A DNA stretch of 64,000 nt from Ichthyophthirius multifiliis. Taxonomy: Eukaryota > Ciliophora > Oligohymenophorea > Hymenostomatida. How positions within the stretch are numbered: the first letter of the stretch is position 1; every line of letters starts with the position of its first letter. The stretch is taken from the NCBI RefSeq assembly GCF_000220395.1, contig NW_004085913.1, forward strand, positions 1 through 64,000. The letters run 5' to 3'. Positions 36,861 through 51,479 of the stretch are shown here, piece by piece. The translations under genes were made by a program, and so were the position numbers. The notes below the pieces were generated by a model that was not told the origin of the DNA, searched no databases, and saw only the letters and a program-made list of their open reading frames with translations.

Positions 36861-38401
36861 TTTTATTTATATAGGATTTTATATTAAATATGAATATTGA
36901 TTATTTAGATTATTTAAAGATGAAATTAACTAAAACTGATGATTATTCTATATGTTATATTGATATATTTAATTTTAAAAAAAGGAATTAAAAATACTTT
37001 AATTTAACTATTCCTACTATAGTGCATTTTAGTGGTATAGGAGATTTCCTTAAACCATATTATATATGGCCTCGAGATCATTTTTTATAGAGTGTTTTTT
37101 ATTCTGCTAATAGTTTAGAGTCTATAAATATTGATGATCCTAAAAAGATCAATGTATTTTGTGATAATTATAATTTCCATAGAGAAAATAGCGTTAAATT
37201 TGAAAATTTTATTTCTAAATTAAATAAATATGCTTATTAAATTGATTATAATAGCCACATTAAAACATTAGTTGAAAAATTTAAATTAATGAATAACTAT
37301 ATATAGGTATAAAATAAAGTATTTTTTAAAAATTTGGGGCTTTAATTGATACTTTTGATAATAGAAGTACCTTCAAATTAGCTTTTGTTGAAATAATAGT
37401 CCATATATAAAGATAAATACACTTATAATAACAGCTATTACCTATAAAGGATAACTTTAGTTGAAAATCAAAAAAACAATTTATAATAGGAAGAATTAAA
37501 TGAAACCATTAGAAGAATAAAATAAATACATTTATAAAAATAAGAAATAGATGTTAAAATTTCAATTTTTATTTATAGTTATAAATAGAATATGGAAAAT
37601 TTAAAACTGACATTAAAGAATGAACTTGACGTCAGCATTTGCTTTGGCGAAGAAAATAATAATTAACAAAATTCTGAATTTATAAATAAAAGATTATTCG
37701 AAGAATAGAAATATAATAATGAATATAATGAATCAGATAGTAATAATGAAAAAAGTAATAGTTATTAAAGTCTTATGAAAAGTTTTATTGAATTATAAAG
37801 TGAATGTATATTATTAGATGATGAATAAAATAAATAAACTAATAATAATTGTTTTTTAAATTAATAATAATAACATTAATAATTTTAATAATAAGATATT
37901 AAAAAATTTTAAAAATTTGTTATATCGTTTAATTATTTAATAGGATATATTCGTTATTTGTTCCTTTCTCATTAAAAATCGGCTTATTCTAAAGAAATTA
38001 TAATCGGCATTTTATTTTCTTTTATTATTTTAGATATAGTAATATCCACTTTTTATACAAATAATCTTTATTATGCTTTCATTTAAAAAGATATTCAATT
38101 TGAAGTATTTTTTTTATTTTTTCCTTTTCCATTATCAATAGTTTTTGCCTTTTTTATTGAAATTTTTCTTCTAACAAATTGTTCATATGGAACTGCGAAA
38201 GCTTTTTTAATTTTTAATGCTATGGCTTTAGTTACTTTTGCATTAAATTTTATTTACAGTCTATTTATTGCAACTGTAGATCCTTATGTGATTACTTTAA
38301 AGATTATAATTCTGATTAATAAAATTTTAATGCAATAAATAGGTAAATCATGTATTTTAGCTTTTAAAAAATTAAATAAAACTATAGAGTTTAAAAATTG
38401 A
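34087..38401 (+). CDS. Large secreted-then-multipass membrane protein with Gly-rich ectodomain
   Basis: Starts with a signal peptide (MFFIIYLLLTLLLIKFNS). A Cys-containing ectodomain follows, then a Gly-rich section (GKGKGLYYN; AAHGAHHAGYGGIGLPQGK; FEGSGGSCQNC; EGEGAGGGVVIIYG; GSGGSGGSILIKS; GEGSGGKIQID) of a kind common in ciliate and bacterial surface proteins. Then come a TM segment (ILFFIFYIFIICLGYI), a cytoplasmic domain, a second hydrophobic segment (LKYLYYPLFWFFLLL), an Asn/Gln-rich linker and a C-terminal block of at least four TM helices (IIIGILFSFIILDIVI; FFLFFPFPLSIVFAFFIEIF; ALVTFALNFIYSLFIA). Introns include 35399-35556, about 35,740-35,839, about 35,900-36,079, 36588-36645 and about 36,801-36,873. 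TGA 38399-38401. Possibly a surface sensor; family not recognised. Confidence 0.7.
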
Positions 38402-38537
38402 AAATTTAATATATATTAACAAAATCTCTAATATTTTTTTATTATATATATATATATAAATACATATATATGTTTTTAAATATTTATTTATTTTCTATTT
38501 TTTATTTTTTAAATATTTATATATCTATTTATTTTTT

Positions 38538-39638
38538 TCAATTGTTATCTTAAACAATAGGATTTTCATTCATAAAATAATCAAAATCAATAATTTTAAA
38601 TTTACTGTCTTATGAGAGATTTTTATAACCTTAAACATTAAAAAAGTTAATTTTAATTTAAGTAAATGATTTATCTTCAAATGAATTATTTCTAATACTT
38701 TTATAATCACATTCGAGAATTATTTTTTCCAAAACAATTGAATGAATTTATTTTTTTTATTTATTTTTTGATATTTAATCGTTTAAAAAAACTTAATTTT
38801 CATCTTTTTAATTACCAATTTTTAAGGAAATTTCACTTTCAAAAGTTAAAAAAAATTAAACATAAATTTAGGCTAATTCTCCGGGTTCAATTCTTTTTTT
38901 GACAATATGTTTAAGTTAAATTCCATTAACTATATTATCAAAAACAATGTATTAATATTTATTCTTTTTCCTATTTTCTTTTATCCCTACTCCAAAAATA
39001 TTATTTACTTTAAATAAATTTATATCTATATTTTCTATATTTTTATCATTATTTATATATATTTTTAAATTATTTTCTTTCAATATGTTTATTTTTTATT
39101 TTAATTTTTTATAAAAAGTCCTTTCAAGAATTGCTTCAAGTTTTTATAAATCCTCGTTTTTTAATGCCTGTATATAATCTAGGAAATATTACATAACAAT
39201 TTTTTCATTTAAAAAAGAATTAAAATCAATCACACATTTTATATTTTCTTAAAAAAAATCGGTTTTTTACCCTTCGAAATCCCAAGGAAAATCCTATATT
39301 TAAGATTTATTTTCTTATATATTTTCAGGTAATAATATTTCTAGTTTTGAAGTGATTTATTCTGTTTATGATTTCTTTAATTAATATAAAATTTAACTTT
39401 CTTATTTTAATTTTTAGGTGAATTAATCAAAAGGAACATTTTGGATGTTTTGTGAATTTTTTTCTATTATATTTGAGGTCATTTATTTTATTTTTTATTT
39501 TTTTGCTTCCTTTTCTATTCTTTCAGGTTCGGTTTTTTTTTTTAATAGTATTATTCTTGATTTCTTATGATTAGAAAAATTATATATGGATATTTTAGTT
39601 AATTTATTTATGACATTTTAAGTGAATAATTTATTCAT
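38538..39638 (-). CDS. Probable mitochondrial protein, TIM44/mL45-like region
   Basis: A single 366-residue frame, no intron, ATG 39638 to TGA 38540-38538. The N-terminus (MNKLFTQNVINKLTKISIYN, followed by SNHKKSR) lacks acidic residues, is basic/amphipathic and looks like a mitochondrial presequence. The middle has MQYFLDYIQALKNEDLQKLE followed by AILERTFYKKLKQKI, resembling the start of TIM44/mL45/Mba1-type domains, and later beta-rich stretches (KYQYIVFDNIVNG; PGELAQIYVQFFLTFESEIS). Such proteins sit at the inner membrane and help import or mitoribosome attachment. The resemblance is by eye only; the mitochondrial location is more secure than the family. Confidence 0.6.
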
Positions 39639-40122
39639 TTTTTATTTGCTTTTTTCTGATATGAAATTATATTTAGTATAAAAAATAAATTAAAAAAAAA
39701 TATTATTATTAATTATATTTTATTATTGAAATGCTTATTTGATAAATAAAATAATATATTTTTTATTAATTCGTTTCTTAAAATAATTAATAAAAATGAA
39801 AATATAAATTATATTAATTAATTATAAGTATTTTTATAAATTTTTTAATAGAATTTGCATCATTTTTTTATATTAAATAAAAAAATAGCGAGATTATTTT
39901 CAATATATAAATATTTTCAAAATAAATTTATAAATAAAAGAAATTTCTTAAATAAAATTGCCGATTTTATATATATAAACAAAAAACCAAATATCAATTT
40001 CTATCTTACACTATAATTTTTTTAAATATATACATAAAAAACTCCTTATTATAAAAAAAGTCTTATATAATATATAAATGTAAAATAATATAAAAAAACT
40101 AATAAATAAAAAAAACTTACAA
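39639..40122. other. Divergent intergenic region
   Basis: About 480 AT-rich bases between the start of the mitochondrial protein gene and SelO; both promoters must lie here. No specific element recognised. Confidence 0.5.
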
Positions 40123-42062
<1,940 letters not shown>

Positions 42063-45000
42063 TTTATATATTTAGTTTTATTTTTGTATATATATATATT
42101 TCATCACATAAGTTTTATAAAATATATATAAATATATATTGTTTTTTGGGTTTTTTTGTTTTCATATAATTTTTAAGCTTTATACATATTCTCATATTAT
42201 CCAATAATTAAAAAGATAAATAATATATGATAAAAGTTTTAATTTTTACAAATTTTCGTAATTTAACAACAAAATTATAAACGAAATTCAAGTTTCGTCA
42301 AATTACTATATTTTTTCAGAAAAGTAAAACTTTTACTTATATACTAAGATTAATAATACATTAGTAAAACATAAATAAATAAATTATAAGCATTTAAACT
42401 AATGTCTACTAAGAGTAAAATAATAACGATACCAAGTTATTTTATAATATTAGTCATATTTGTATTAAAGTAAACATCTGTACATTCATTATAAAATTCA
42501 AAACATCATTCCAGTTTATTTTTTTAAGGCTTTCGAATTACTCATAAAAATTCTTATAAAATAATATATATAGATTTTAATTACTAATTAAAAGATAAAG
42601 ATAATATTGATTTATTATTAGAAATTAATAAAAATATAATTGGAAGAAATAAATATGATTAATGCTATACACATAAATGTATTAAATAATTTTAAAATTT
42701 TTAAACTCAATAATCGGAAATTTATAAGTTTAGGTTTATTATGTATTTAAAGTATAATATAAAATGTTATTTATTGATTAAAGTGATAATAAAAGTAATA
42801 TATATATTTTATAAATAGGGAATATTTTTTTATTTTTTAATATATTTAAAAAAATATAATAATTAAAATTAATTAATAGAATATATATTTTTATATAATT
42901 AAAATAAATATATTTATAATAAATAAAATATTTATATAAATATATATATATATCTTTACAAAAATTTTAAAAGAATCTTTTTTTTAGAATCTAGATAAAT
43001 AATTTATTTAATATAATATCTAGATTTTTTTAAAAATATGTAAAATCAATATATTTAACTTCTATAAAAAAATCAATTAAGTTTATAATCTTAAAATTTT
43101 CGATAACAAAACATATTTATTTATATACAAATAAAAATATTAACATTTTAATTACTGAAATATTTAATAAAAAAAAAATCATTTTTATTTATTATATCAT
43201 ATTTTATTTTACTTTCTTTATTTAATTATAAAATTATTAAATATTTATTATACTTTATAATTATACAAACATATAGAGATGACTAATTGACATAAAAATA
43301 GTAAAAAAGAAGCTGTATTTTATAATTTTAATATATAAATCTATTAAAAATACAATATTTAAAAATAAATTATTTATATAATAAATTTTATAAATATGGA
43401 AAAAAATTATTTTCTTAATATAACTGAAAGCTAAATTATTCCTATATTAATAAAGAAATACATACTAATATATATTTAAAAATAAATAAACATTAAGGAA
43501 GATTAAAGAAGAAAATAAATTAACACTATGGATAAAAAAAACAGTAAATTTATTAATTATTCTGAAAATAAAATAATTGTTGTTATTTTGAAAATGTTAA
43601 AAAATATTACAATAATTACTTAATAATGTATTAGTTGATAATAATGATTAATAATTTATTATAAATAGTCAATAAAGAATCTTGTAAGTATTTAATATCA
43701 TTGTTATTTTAAATATAATTATTTAATTAGATATAAAGGAAACATAAATTTTTAAATATATCTAATATCTTGATAATATTAAAATGATAATTATAGTATA
43801 TTATAAATATAATTTAAAAATATATATATTGAGAAAATAAAAAATAATATATTTTTATTTAATTATAAATAATTTTTTGAAAACTAAAAAAAAGTAAATA
43901 TTTAATATATAAAAAAAAGAAGATTTGAATTTAAATTTAAATTTAATATAATAATACAAAAATTATTTTTTTAATAATTTAATAATAGAATAAATATTTT
44001 TTATAAATAAAAATATTTATTTATTTTAAATAATTTATTATGATTAATTATATCTTGAAATAATAAAAATAAAAAATAATTAAAAAGTATATAAACATAT
44101 AATAATAATAAACAATTTAAAAATAATATATATAAATATAGATATATATATATTATAAAAAAAATATATCATTTCTAAAAAATAAATATTTATTTTATAT
44201 TTATATTTTTTTTTATAAACAAATTAAAATATAAATTTATTGATTACTTTATGAATAATTATACTTTTAATAGTAATAAAATTCTGAATATCTATATATA
44301 TATATTTATATTTAATATTAGTTATAATTTATAATAAAATTTTATAATATTAATTTCTTTTTAAATATTTTTTAAAATTTAAGAAAAAAAAAAAAAAAAT
44401 TATAAAATTTTAATCTATTTAAATATATCCTAAATATCAAAAATTTTATATATAAAATAATATATTATAAAAATAAAGTTAAAATATTGATATAAAAATT
44501 TTAAATTTAGATATATATAATTTACATTATAAAATTAAAATGAATATTTTTTTTAATTTTATACTTATTTAAAGAAAAAAAAATATATAAATTAATATAA
44601 AAGATGCTTTATTTTAATTTAAAAGAATATAAAATATCAATATAATATTAAATAAAGATAGAATTTCAAAAAAATAAAATTATATACATATGTAATTATT
44701 ATGATAATATTTTACTAATTTTACTAATAAAAAATATATCAATAAATAAAAATGTGATTTTTTATTTTATACACTATACACAATCTTTTTACAAAATAAT
44801 TATATAATTCCATAAAATATATTGTAATTTTTAAATTTTTATATATTATTTATTATTAAATAATATGTTAAAATGTGTATAATATTATATATAATAAAAT
44901 ACTTTAATAAATATTATAAAGAAAAATAATTATTTTTAATAATTAATTTAAAAAATGAATTTTTTTATAATATAAAATAATAATAAAAAAAATTAAATAA

Positions 45001-45535
45001 ATTAAAAATATAATATATTTAATATATAATTATAATAAATAATAAAATATATTTTATTAATAACATAAAATAACCAATATTTTTTAAAAATAAATATATT
45101 TAAAAATATAAAAAAAAAACTATAAAAAGAATTTAATTAATTTTGATAAATTAGTATAATAAAAAAAATTAATATATCAAAAAATAATTTACTAAGAATA
45201 TTTGATTATATGAAAACATAAAATTTAATATAATATATAAATTAAATATAATTTTAACAATAATTATAATATAATAAATATTTACTATAATATAAATATA
45301 TTTAGTGTATTATAAATATATTATTAAAAAAATAAAAATTAATTTAATATTACTAATATAAAAATATAAATAAATATTTTTAATTAAAAGTTTGTATATA
45401 TGTATATATATATAAATAATATTTTTATTATATTATATATATATACATATATATATATTTATTTACATACATATACAATTATTATTATATATATTTATAT
45501 TTTATATTATATTTATTAATGTTAATATTATTTAT
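42063..45535. other. 3.5-kb gene-poor, nearly pure A+T region
   Basis: Apart from the weak ORF at 42,403-42,803, I see no coding pattern. G+C falls to a few per cent, homopolymers and (AT)n dominate, and a T-poor run of short purine-rich frames gives nothing recognisable. This is the longest empty stretch in the window. Confidence 0.6.
42403..42803 (+). CDS. Weak small ORF, possible signal peptide
   Basis: From ATG 42403 the frame reads MSTKSKIITIPSYFIILVIF, then a Cys-containing stretch (QCYTHKCIKQFQNF) and IYKFRFIMYLKYNIKCYLLI. It passes a possible donor (GTAATA) at about 42,797. G+C is clearly higher than in the surroundings, and the hydrophobic start could be a signal anchor. With only TGA as stop, frames of this length arise by chance, so this is tentative. 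Confidence 0.3.
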
Positions 45536-46750
45536 TCACTATATTGTTTCTTAATTAAATTTTTAAATAAAATCATCTTCATTTTCACTAGTTTCCTTTT
45601 CTTAAAGACTATTTTAAAAATAAGTCATTCCTTTTATTTTTGGCAAATTTATATTGGGTCCTATTGGAGTTTCTTAAATATTATATTATTTACTTTTTTT
45701 TCTTGCATTTACAGATGTATTTTAATTTTCTATATAAAAATTTAAGGGAGATTACAATTGTTGATGATAAATCTGATCCCAATTTATATCTTTGAAAAAA
45801 TTATGTTTTTTTATATCATTAAATGAATTTGCTCCCAATCTTTTTTTTGAATCATTTTTTAAAAATGCTTTTATTAACGATTTGAGGTCTTCTGACATTT
45901 CTGATGGAAATTCAGGCGTGTTTTTTAATATGTTAGACTAGATTTTATCAAAATTTTTGTCAATGTTTTAACAAAAAGGCGATTTTCCTACTGAAAGCTC
46001 ATATGCTAATATACCCATAGTCCAAAAATCTACGTTTTAATTATGCCCACAGCCCATTATTATTTCAGGAGATAAATATTCATTTGATCCTGCAAATGTA
46101 TATGTAATTTGATCTTTTTTATCGAATTTTTTAGAAATTCCAAAATCAATTAATTTAATGTATCCGTTTTTTTAATTAAAATATTTTCGGGTTTTAAATC
46201 TCTATAAATAACCTTTATTTCTTCATGTAAATATTAAAATGCGAGTATTACTTAAGCCATAATAAATTTGGTCATTTTTTCGTTAAACTTTCCTATAGTT
46301 TTTAGTAATTAATATAATTCCCCTCCATCTATATATTCAAGAAATAAATAAATTTTAGATTCTGTCTATATACAGTATTTTAAATGTACTATAAACGGAT
46401 TTTAAGTATTTAAAAGTATACTTTTTTCCAATTAAGTGTATTAAACTAAATTTTTATTTACCATTTCTAGTTTTTTTATACATTTCATAGCATATTTTTA
46501 ACCACTTTTTTTTTCTAAACTAAATAAACTATTCCGAAGCCACCTTTTCCTAAAGCTTTTTCGATTAAAAAGTCGTTTATAGATATCTCTTTTTTTATTT
46601 TTTTAAAGATTTTTATGGACTTGATTTGTTTTAAGAAGAAGGAGAATTATCATTAGGTTTAATATCATTTTTATTAACTGTTTCAATTAAAATTAAGGAT
46701 GATTTATGAGTTTAGGAATTGGGGTTTTGCTTATCACATAGATTACCCAT
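45536..46750 (-). CDS. AGC-family protein kinase, acylated N-terminus, two frame breaks
   Basis: Starts MGNLCDKQ (myristoylation/palmitoylation). Kinase core: Gly loop [13 protein letters not shown], Lys in YAMKCIKK, hinge [14 protein letters not shown], catalytic loop [13 protein letters not shown] (AGC style), [10 protein letters not shown], activation segment [16 protein letters not shown], then [18 protein letters not shown], then [18 protein letters not shown] and an AGC tail with a hydrophobic motif (KGMTYFQNS). All catalytic residues are present, so activity is expected. Two single-base breaks need one extra A each: one in the A7 runs at 46,590-46,604 (before the core) and one in the A7 run at 46,167-46,173, exactly between ENILIKK and GYIKLIDFG. 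Close to PKA/PKG/S6K types; no cyclic-nucleotide domain is seen. Confidence 0.85.
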
Positions 46751-46797
46751 TTATTATTTGTATATTTAAAAAATATTGAAAATTATTAATTTTTTTT

Positions 46798-46863
<66 letters not shown>

Positions 46864-47320
46864 TATTTAATATATATTATAATATATATGAATTATAGAT
46901 AAAAATAATTTAAAGGTAGATATTATAATGTTGAATCAATATATAAATAATTGAATTATCTATGTTATTTGATAATTTATGAATAATCAAAATATAGAAA
47001 ATTATGTTTTTTTTTAATAAGAAGAAATTATAACATTAAATTTAAAAATATTAAATATAACAAAAATATAAAATTAAAAAAAAATTAAAAATTAATATTA
47101 AATATAATAACTTTTTTCGTCATTATAAAATTTGTAAGTATTTATATAAGAATTAAATCTATTAATTAGTTATATAATATTTTTAAAATAAATTATTATT
47201 AAAAATAATTTATTTATATTTTATAATATAAAATATTTACTTCATAAAGATAAAAAAAAATTAAAATAATTTACCATAGATTTATATAATTATTAAAAAT
47301 AAAATATATTTAAGTTAAAA
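46751..47320. other. Intergenic region with a long (AT)n tract
   Basis: Holds (AT)n at about 46,801-46,857; the rest is A+T without coding signal. Confidence 0.6.
46801..46857. repeat. (AT)n microsatellite
   Basis: About 28 dinucleotide units, just upstream of the AGC kinase start. Confidence 0.9.
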
Positions 47321-48109
47321 TCATATATTAATAATATTTAATACTCCATTTGGAAACAATTATAATTAATTTAATGTTAATTCAGAATTTCTTTCTATAA
47401 ATCGAAATGGATATTATAAAGTAATTTTATAATTTTATTTATTTATTATTTAATCAATTATATTATATATGTCTTTAATTATTTTATTTTAAAAAAGACT
47501 TATATATATTTATAATTAATCTAAATTATTTATTTATATTCTTATTTTTAATTAAACTATATTATTTTTTTAATCTTTTATATTATATTCTTCATTTATA
47601 ATTTCAATAGTATTTTTTTTTATTTATTTATAAAGAATTTAATCTATATTTACATTAAAAAATTAATTTTAAATATTTTTTTCTTCTTCATTTTATATAT
47701 TTTATAAGAATTAGTTCATTATTTCCAATTTTTACTTTAATTTTTTGTTTTCTTAAATTAAATTTTTTTCTTAAATTAATATTTCCTGTTAAGCTTATAT
47801 TTATTCTTTTAAATTTTAAATTTCCGAATTTTTTTATTGTATTTATTTGTTTAAATTTCTATATAATTAATTTTATTTTTTAAATTCGTAATCTAATTTT
47901 GAGTCTTGATTTTAAATTGGATTTAATTTTTTTCTATAAAGTTCTTCTGGAATGTTTTTTACTATTAATTTTTTTATAAGTTGATTTTTTAGTTTTAAAC
48001 CATCATTAGCTTCATTTTTTTATAAACAAATATTGTTTTTTTAATCTTTATTAGCTTATAAATTATTTAGATTCTAAAAATTATTTTAACAAACTACTAA
48101 TTTGTGCAT
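47321..48109 (-). CDS. Coiled-coil protein with UBX-like C-terminus
   Basis: Open frame of 262 residues from ATG 48109 (MHKLVVCQNNFQNLNN) to TGA 47323-47321. Residues ~40-160 are coiled coil (LKLKNQLIKKLIVKNIPEEL; QLYRNLNKQIQQKNSEIQNL; QAQQEILIQEKNLIQENKKL). The end reads YKITLQYPFRF, ERNSELTLNQLQLFPNG and VLNIINI, which resembles the last strand and loop of a UBX domain (LTL..AGL.P...L). UBX proteins dock on Cdc48/p97; with only the C-terminal half visible this is a suggestion. No intron is needed, though small ones cannot be excluded. Confidence 0.5.
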
Positions 48110-49066
48110 TTTTTTTTTAATTATATAATATTTTTTATTTAAAAAAAAATATATATAAATTGACAATAATTTATAGTTTTATTTTTTTTAAATATAAAAT
48201 GAAAAATATTAATATTAAACATATATACGTAAGTATTAAATTTTGATAATTTTTATATCGTTTCTTTGTTATCTAAATCTAATAATTTTTATTTGATTTT
48301 ATTTTTTTATTTCTTTTAATTTAGATATTAGATATTATTTAATAAAGATTTTTTTATATATATTTTTACAAAAAATTTTTCATATCTATTTTATTAGTTG
48401 TTTTCCAGTTTTTTTATCTTAAAATATTTTAGTTAGTTTTTTACTTTTTAATTCAAATCTTTGTTTTATTTTTTTACAAATAGGTTATTTTTATAATAAA
48501 TCATAAATATATTTTACTCTCCATTTAATAATTAAGTTTTTATTTGATATTTATTTTAGTATTAAAATTAATCGATTTTTTTTTTATCATTATTTATATG
48601 TTTCTATATACTTCAATTATATATAATATCTAAAATATTACTCGTACTCATTTATGTTATTATATTCAACTTTTAATTTTATTTTATATATTTTTAATTT
48701 TATATTAATTGATTATGTTTATTAAGACATTTCTATTAATTAGTTAATATTTCGTCTATTATTTAAGAAAGTAAAGTAACTTATTTAATTACTTAATTTA
48801 TTTTTTCAATTAGATTATTTATAAGTCCTTTTATATTCGTCTAATATAAGATTATCCAGTAATTAACTTTCAATTATTTGTTTCCAATTTATATTTTTTA
48901 TTAACTTATGGATACCATTATTTTTTTCTACATGAATAAATATTCCTTTCAGGTATAATTTTGTTTTTGTCTATGTGATTTTATATTATTATTTTTCATA
49001 TTGATTTTTTTATATATTTTTATTTTCATTGAAAGATAAAAAAAAAAATATATAAATATTTATAAT
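48110..49066. other. Unresolved region, possible minus-strand fragment
   Basis: Between 48,999 and about 48,600 on the minus strand an open, higher-G+C stretch begins MKNNNIKSHRQKQ and contains IHKLIKNINWKQIIESQLLD, reminiscent of the stretch after the kinase core in AGC kinases (compare [15 protein letters not shown] in the gene at 45.5 kb). It needs at least one frame shift and hits TGA. It could be a small gene or a relic; nothing firmer can be said. Confidence 0.3.
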
Positions 49067-49879
49067 ATGGAAGAAGAAAATAAAATAGATGAAAAATTAG
49101 AACAAGAGTATTTGCATTTTAACTAAACGCATAATAAAGACTAAACGCCATAATATTAAATAGATAATATAAAATAATCATATAAAACCAATCAAACAAA
49201 CAAAATACCAGCAAAAATATTAAATAGACGTAGAAATAAACTTGAATAAGTAAAAAAATTTATATATAAATAAAATAAAAAAATAAAAGTTAATTCAAGA
49301 AGGCGATTATTTTAGTGAATAATCTATAAAATTAAGAGATGTATTTTGTTTTTTTTTTTTTTGTTCATTTTTTTTTTTTTTTTTCCTTAAATTAAAAATA
49401 AAAATAGCCTTTATTATATTATATATATTGTGGATAATATGAAAGAAAAGGACATCAATGTACAAATATTAATTTTTCGGATTTTTTATAAGAAATAATG
49501 ATGAATGAAGAATATAGAACAGAATTAGAAAAGCAATTTAAAGAAAATAGTTAAAATTTTCCTTAAGTAAAAATTTAAAGTTTATATTATTTTAATATGT
49601 TGTTAATTATTTTTTTAGAAATAAAGTAATAAAGAACTTACAGAATAAGAGCAAGAAGAAAACGAAGATGAATTATTAAGATTAATGCATGATAGATTTA
49701 TTTTAGGAGAGGATACTGAATATATTAATTATGATGAAATCGATAAAAATGGGTTATAATTTATATAATAATACTTTTTTTGTTAATATATTGATTTTTT
49801 TTATAGAGGATTAGATGATTTTAAATAATAAGATTAAGATGATGAAGATAGGTATTTTGATAACGATGAAGGTTATTGA
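49067..49879 (+). CDS. CCDC97 homologue (SF3b-associated protein)
   Basis: Five exons, 49067-49249, 49290-49340, 49408-49566, 49619-49752 and 49807-49879, sum to exactly 200 codons (199 residues). Family signature: RRRNKLEQ, then LIQEGDYFSEQSIKLRDPLL and YYIYCGQY (CCDC97: EGEYFSDDEMRKRDPLLYEQYVG), then MHDRFILGEDTEYINYDEID, then an acidic C-terminus (DQDDEDRYFDNDEGY). CCDC97 is linked to the SF3b complex of the U2 snRNP, so a nuclear splicing role is likely. The intron-rich structure is typical of the window. Confidence 0.85.
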
Positions 49880-50348
49880 TATAACTATTATATATTAAGT
49901 ATCGTAATTTAATATATAATAACTATGTTTTAATTAATAAATATAAATAAAATATTTTATAGGTTTTGTAATTTAATAAAGTATAAAAATTTTATATATC
50001 TATTTTGTTTGTTTGTTTAAGATATAAATAAAATATTTAAAATTATATTTATATTATTAATGAATTATTTTATATTCAATAATTTATAAATAAAAAATGT
50101 ATATATATTTTTTTTTCAATAAAATTAAACTAATCGTGTAAAAAAAGTTTAATTATTACAAAATAAAGTTATATAAAATTAAAAAATATAAATAAGTTAA
50201 TAAAATTAAGTTTTTTTTTTTTTCTTATTTAATAAAATAGATTTTATTTATTTCACACAAAATAAAATTTTGTTTTTTATTATTTATAAAATTTAAAGAA
50301 TAAATATTTTTATTAATTTTTTTTTACAAATAATTTATTATTTATTAT
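49880..50348. other. AT-rich intergenic spacer
   Basis: About 470 bases with T-runs; nothing recognised. Confidence 0.6.
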
Positions 50349-51250
50349 ATGCAACATTTAAATAATCGTTTTTTCTAAGATTTTTATCACTATAATGAAC
50401 AGGTAAAAATAAAAGAAAAAAATTATTAAAAGCAGTTTTAAATCAATCAAACTCAATTAAAAAAACGTAGAATATTCCAAGATTAAATTAATTAATAAAT
50501 TTATGATAAAACAAATGAAAACTTTTGTTAATAATAAAGTTAAGCATCCTTTAGTTTACCAAATAATAGCATTTTACATTAATAATCTATATTGAAAAAT
50601 AATAGTACGCATATTTAAAATTTTATTCAGACATAACATTAAAAAAATATTAAATATTTGAACCTTAAAAAATATATTTAAAATTAAATATTTAACCTTC
50701 TTTATAAAAATTTATTTAATTTTAAAGTCCTATTATTAGTTAGATTCCAATTTAATTTAATCAAAATTAGCTAAACAATAGCATTAAATAATAAATGAAA
50801 ACGCCGATTAATTTTTAAAATACATATGTAATTTTTGATAAATTTATAAAAATATCTTAAAATTTTAATTTTATATTAGAAATAAATATATAAAGAGAAA
50901 TTGTTTGAACAACGGATTCCTGCTACAATTTAGCCTTTTGAGAAAAAGTTTTTTTTTTTTTTCTCATATAAATAACTTTTTATTTTAAGAAAAATAGATA
51001 AAGATTATATTAAAGAAAAATAGCAAATAAATAAAAGTATAATATAAAATGATAATATAAATGTAAAATTTTTTATATTATACATGAATAAATATATTTT
51101 ATTTATAATTTATAGAATGAGAAGTAAAAAGTTAAAAAAGAAGAAATACCTCTTAATTTAAAAAATTAACAAAAGCTAAAAAAAATAGTTTATTTACTAA
51201 TTTTTTTAATGTTTTTTGTTTTAATTTTAAAATTAAAATTTATATATTGA
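50349..51250 (+). CDS. Gln/Asn-rich coiled-coil protein with C-terminal membrane anchor
   Basis: Starts MQHLNNRFFQDFYHYNEQ (ATG 50349). Coiled coil follows (FQINQTQLKKRRIFQDQINQ), then a Ser/Pro/Gln region (QSPIISQIPIQFNQNQ; KQQMKTPINFQNTY). Introns: about 50,826-50,879, about 50,949-50,989 and about 51,060-51,115. The end holds LFEQRIPATIQPFEKK, Lys-rich coil, and a single hydrophobic segment (YLLIFLMFFVLILKLKF) just before TGA 51248-51250, as in tail-anchored proteins such as SNAREs. No SNARE layer is evident. The frame needs one extra A at the A7 run 50,641-50,647. Confidence 0.5.
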
Positions 51251-51479
51251 ATAAAAATAAATAATTAAAAAAAAAATCGATTTATACATAAAAATAATTA
51301 ATGAAATATAAAATGTTTAGATTATACAAAAAAAATAATTAATTTATTAATAAAAAATATTTAATTTATTGTATTTATATATAATTTAAGTTTTCTTTTT
51401 ATTTATATATAATAGTAAATAGTTTATCATTTATTAGATTATTTTATTTAAGCAATTTACTTTTTAATAAAAATTTTAT

